Part shown: positions 63,365 to 64,000 of the stretch, in pieces | Position numbering within the stretch: the first letter of the stretch is position 1 | Layout of the letters: each line of letters opens with the position of its first letter | Assembly: GCA_963969345.1 (NCBI GenBank) | Contig: OZ017769.1 | Span: 8,063,725-8,127,724 of the forward strand | DNA length: 64,000 bases | Direction: 5' to 3' | Origin: Turbatrix aceti | Taxonomy: Eukaryota; Nematoda; Chromadorea; Rhabditida; Panagrolaimidae | The notes under the pieces: model-generated | Told to the model about the DNA's origin: nothing | Seen by the model: only the letters and a program-made list of their open reading frames with translations | Database searches by the model: none | Translations under genes and position numbers: made by a program

Positions 63365-64000
63365 TCAAATGTTAGGCCGCGGGCAGACGGTTAGATGGAC
63401 GTCGAGACAGGCCGAATTAGGACAAACAGCGTGGCACTTCGCGCAGACAACGGAAGAGGTCCTCTCGCATGGATAATCGCTGCCGCTTCGAAGGCAAAAC
63501 GGGCAAGTTGGCAGGCACTGTTGAACGAGGGATCGAAGAACCTCGGTTTTGGGCTTGAAACACGTGAAGCAGAATCTTTTTAGCTGAAATTGACCAGTTG
63601 GGCCTAAATTCACATCCAACTGAAGCCTACCTCAGGAAAGATGAATCGCGGATTCTCCAAGGCGACAAAAGTGACATTTTCGACATCGCAAATCAGGAAA
63701 CAGACCTTGCTGGCCGAAGGACCGACGTAGATGATCTGTCGATTCAGGTCGAAGACAACGATGCGATAATCTCTGAGCGACGAAGTCCTCTGAACGCGGT
63801 CGATGAACGTGAGCGGCAGTCTGGCACCTTCTTTCGGGTGCACAAACGCCTGTTGCCGCAGAACATTGGCCCGCTCCATGAGTCGTGATTTAAGCGTCTG
63901 ACGGGGATTCAGGATGCGCGCGACAGCGTAAAAGAGGCTGGAGTCACCGGAAATAGACAACAGATTGTCAAAGATCGATCGAAGGTTGCTGTACTTGATC
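63365..64000 (-). CDS. Cysteine-rich protein, 3' end only
   Basis: Partial; continues beyond the right edge. Two exons seen: 64000-63631 (frame open throughout) and 63583-63365, joined by a 47-nt GT-AG intron. The first part (ISGDSSLFYAVARILNPRQ ... DYRIVVFDLNRQIIYVGPSAS) is alpha/beta in appearance. The second is a zinc-binding-like region with CFTC, CPFC, CAKC and CPNSAC pairs followed by HLTVCP, then a stop. I do not recognise the family. The GDSSLFYAVA start is faintly like the OTU-protease motif (DGxCLFRA) but lacks the cysteine. Similar Cys-pair tails occur in some mobile-element and viral proteins as well as cellular ones, so origin is undecided. Confidence 0.6.

Overview
This is animal nuclear DNA. 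The genes carry many introns, most of them 45-60 nt with T-rich 3' splice sites (TTTTTCAG), and they encode metazoan proteins: polybromo with six bromodomains, SEC63, TRAPPC12, adenylosuccinate lyase, BCKDHB, ARMC5-like, DAP1-like and ZFAND5/6-like. Genes sit in tight clusters separated by long low-complexity stretches. A small-genome invertebrate, perhaps an ecdysozoan, fits best, but the sequence alone does not fix the phylum.

Layout. 1-2.4 kb: no gene, one probable MITE. 2.4-6.1 kb: ADSL (-) and TRAPPC12 (+), sharing a 0.37-kb divergent promoter. 5.1-19.2 kb: a tandem duplication of about 7.04 kb. The unit begins inside TRAPPC12 exon 3, covers an unrecognised gene (here gene X), and ends inside SEC63 exon 3. 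The result is one whole TRAPPC12, two whole copies of gene X, one SEC63 cut short after about 325 residues, a 5'-truncated TRAPPC12, and one whole SEC63. Gene X appears to contain a run of in-frame microexons of 6, 11, 9 and 15 nt, followed by a perfect 31-bp hairpin over its next 3' splice site. 20.9-22.4 kb: BCKDHB (-). 23.0-24.2 kb: unrecognised 262-aa gene (-). 24.7-25.7 kb: GST-fold gene (+) with altered glutathione-site residues. 28.2-31.9 kb: membrane M1 aminopeptidase (+), with one apparent frame break. 32.0-37.8 kb: ARM+BTB gene resembling ARMC5 (-), with a DAP1/DAPL1-like gene nested in an intron on the other strand. 38.8-47.6 kb: polybromo (+). 48.2-48.6 kb: hAT-like MITE. 50.2-50.9 kb: A20/AN1 zinc-finger gene (-). 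50.9-63.4 kb: about 12.4 kb with no coding gene I can support, rich in simple repeats and short palindromes. 63.4-64 kb: 3' end of a cysteine-rich gene (-) running off the window.

Most genes are housekeeping: purine synthesis (ADSL), branched-chain amino-acid breakdown (BCKDHB), ER translocation (SEC63), vesicle tethering and autophagy (TRAPPC12), chromatin remodelling (polybromo), ubiquitin-linked functions (ARMC5-like, ZFAND). They do not form one pathway. The strongest unusual signals are the duplication with its chimeric ATGA junction and uneven, silent-only divergence, and the microexon plus hairpin architecture of gene X. Exon boundaries were assigned by eye from splice-site motifs, reading phase and remembered protein families; no alignment or database search was run.
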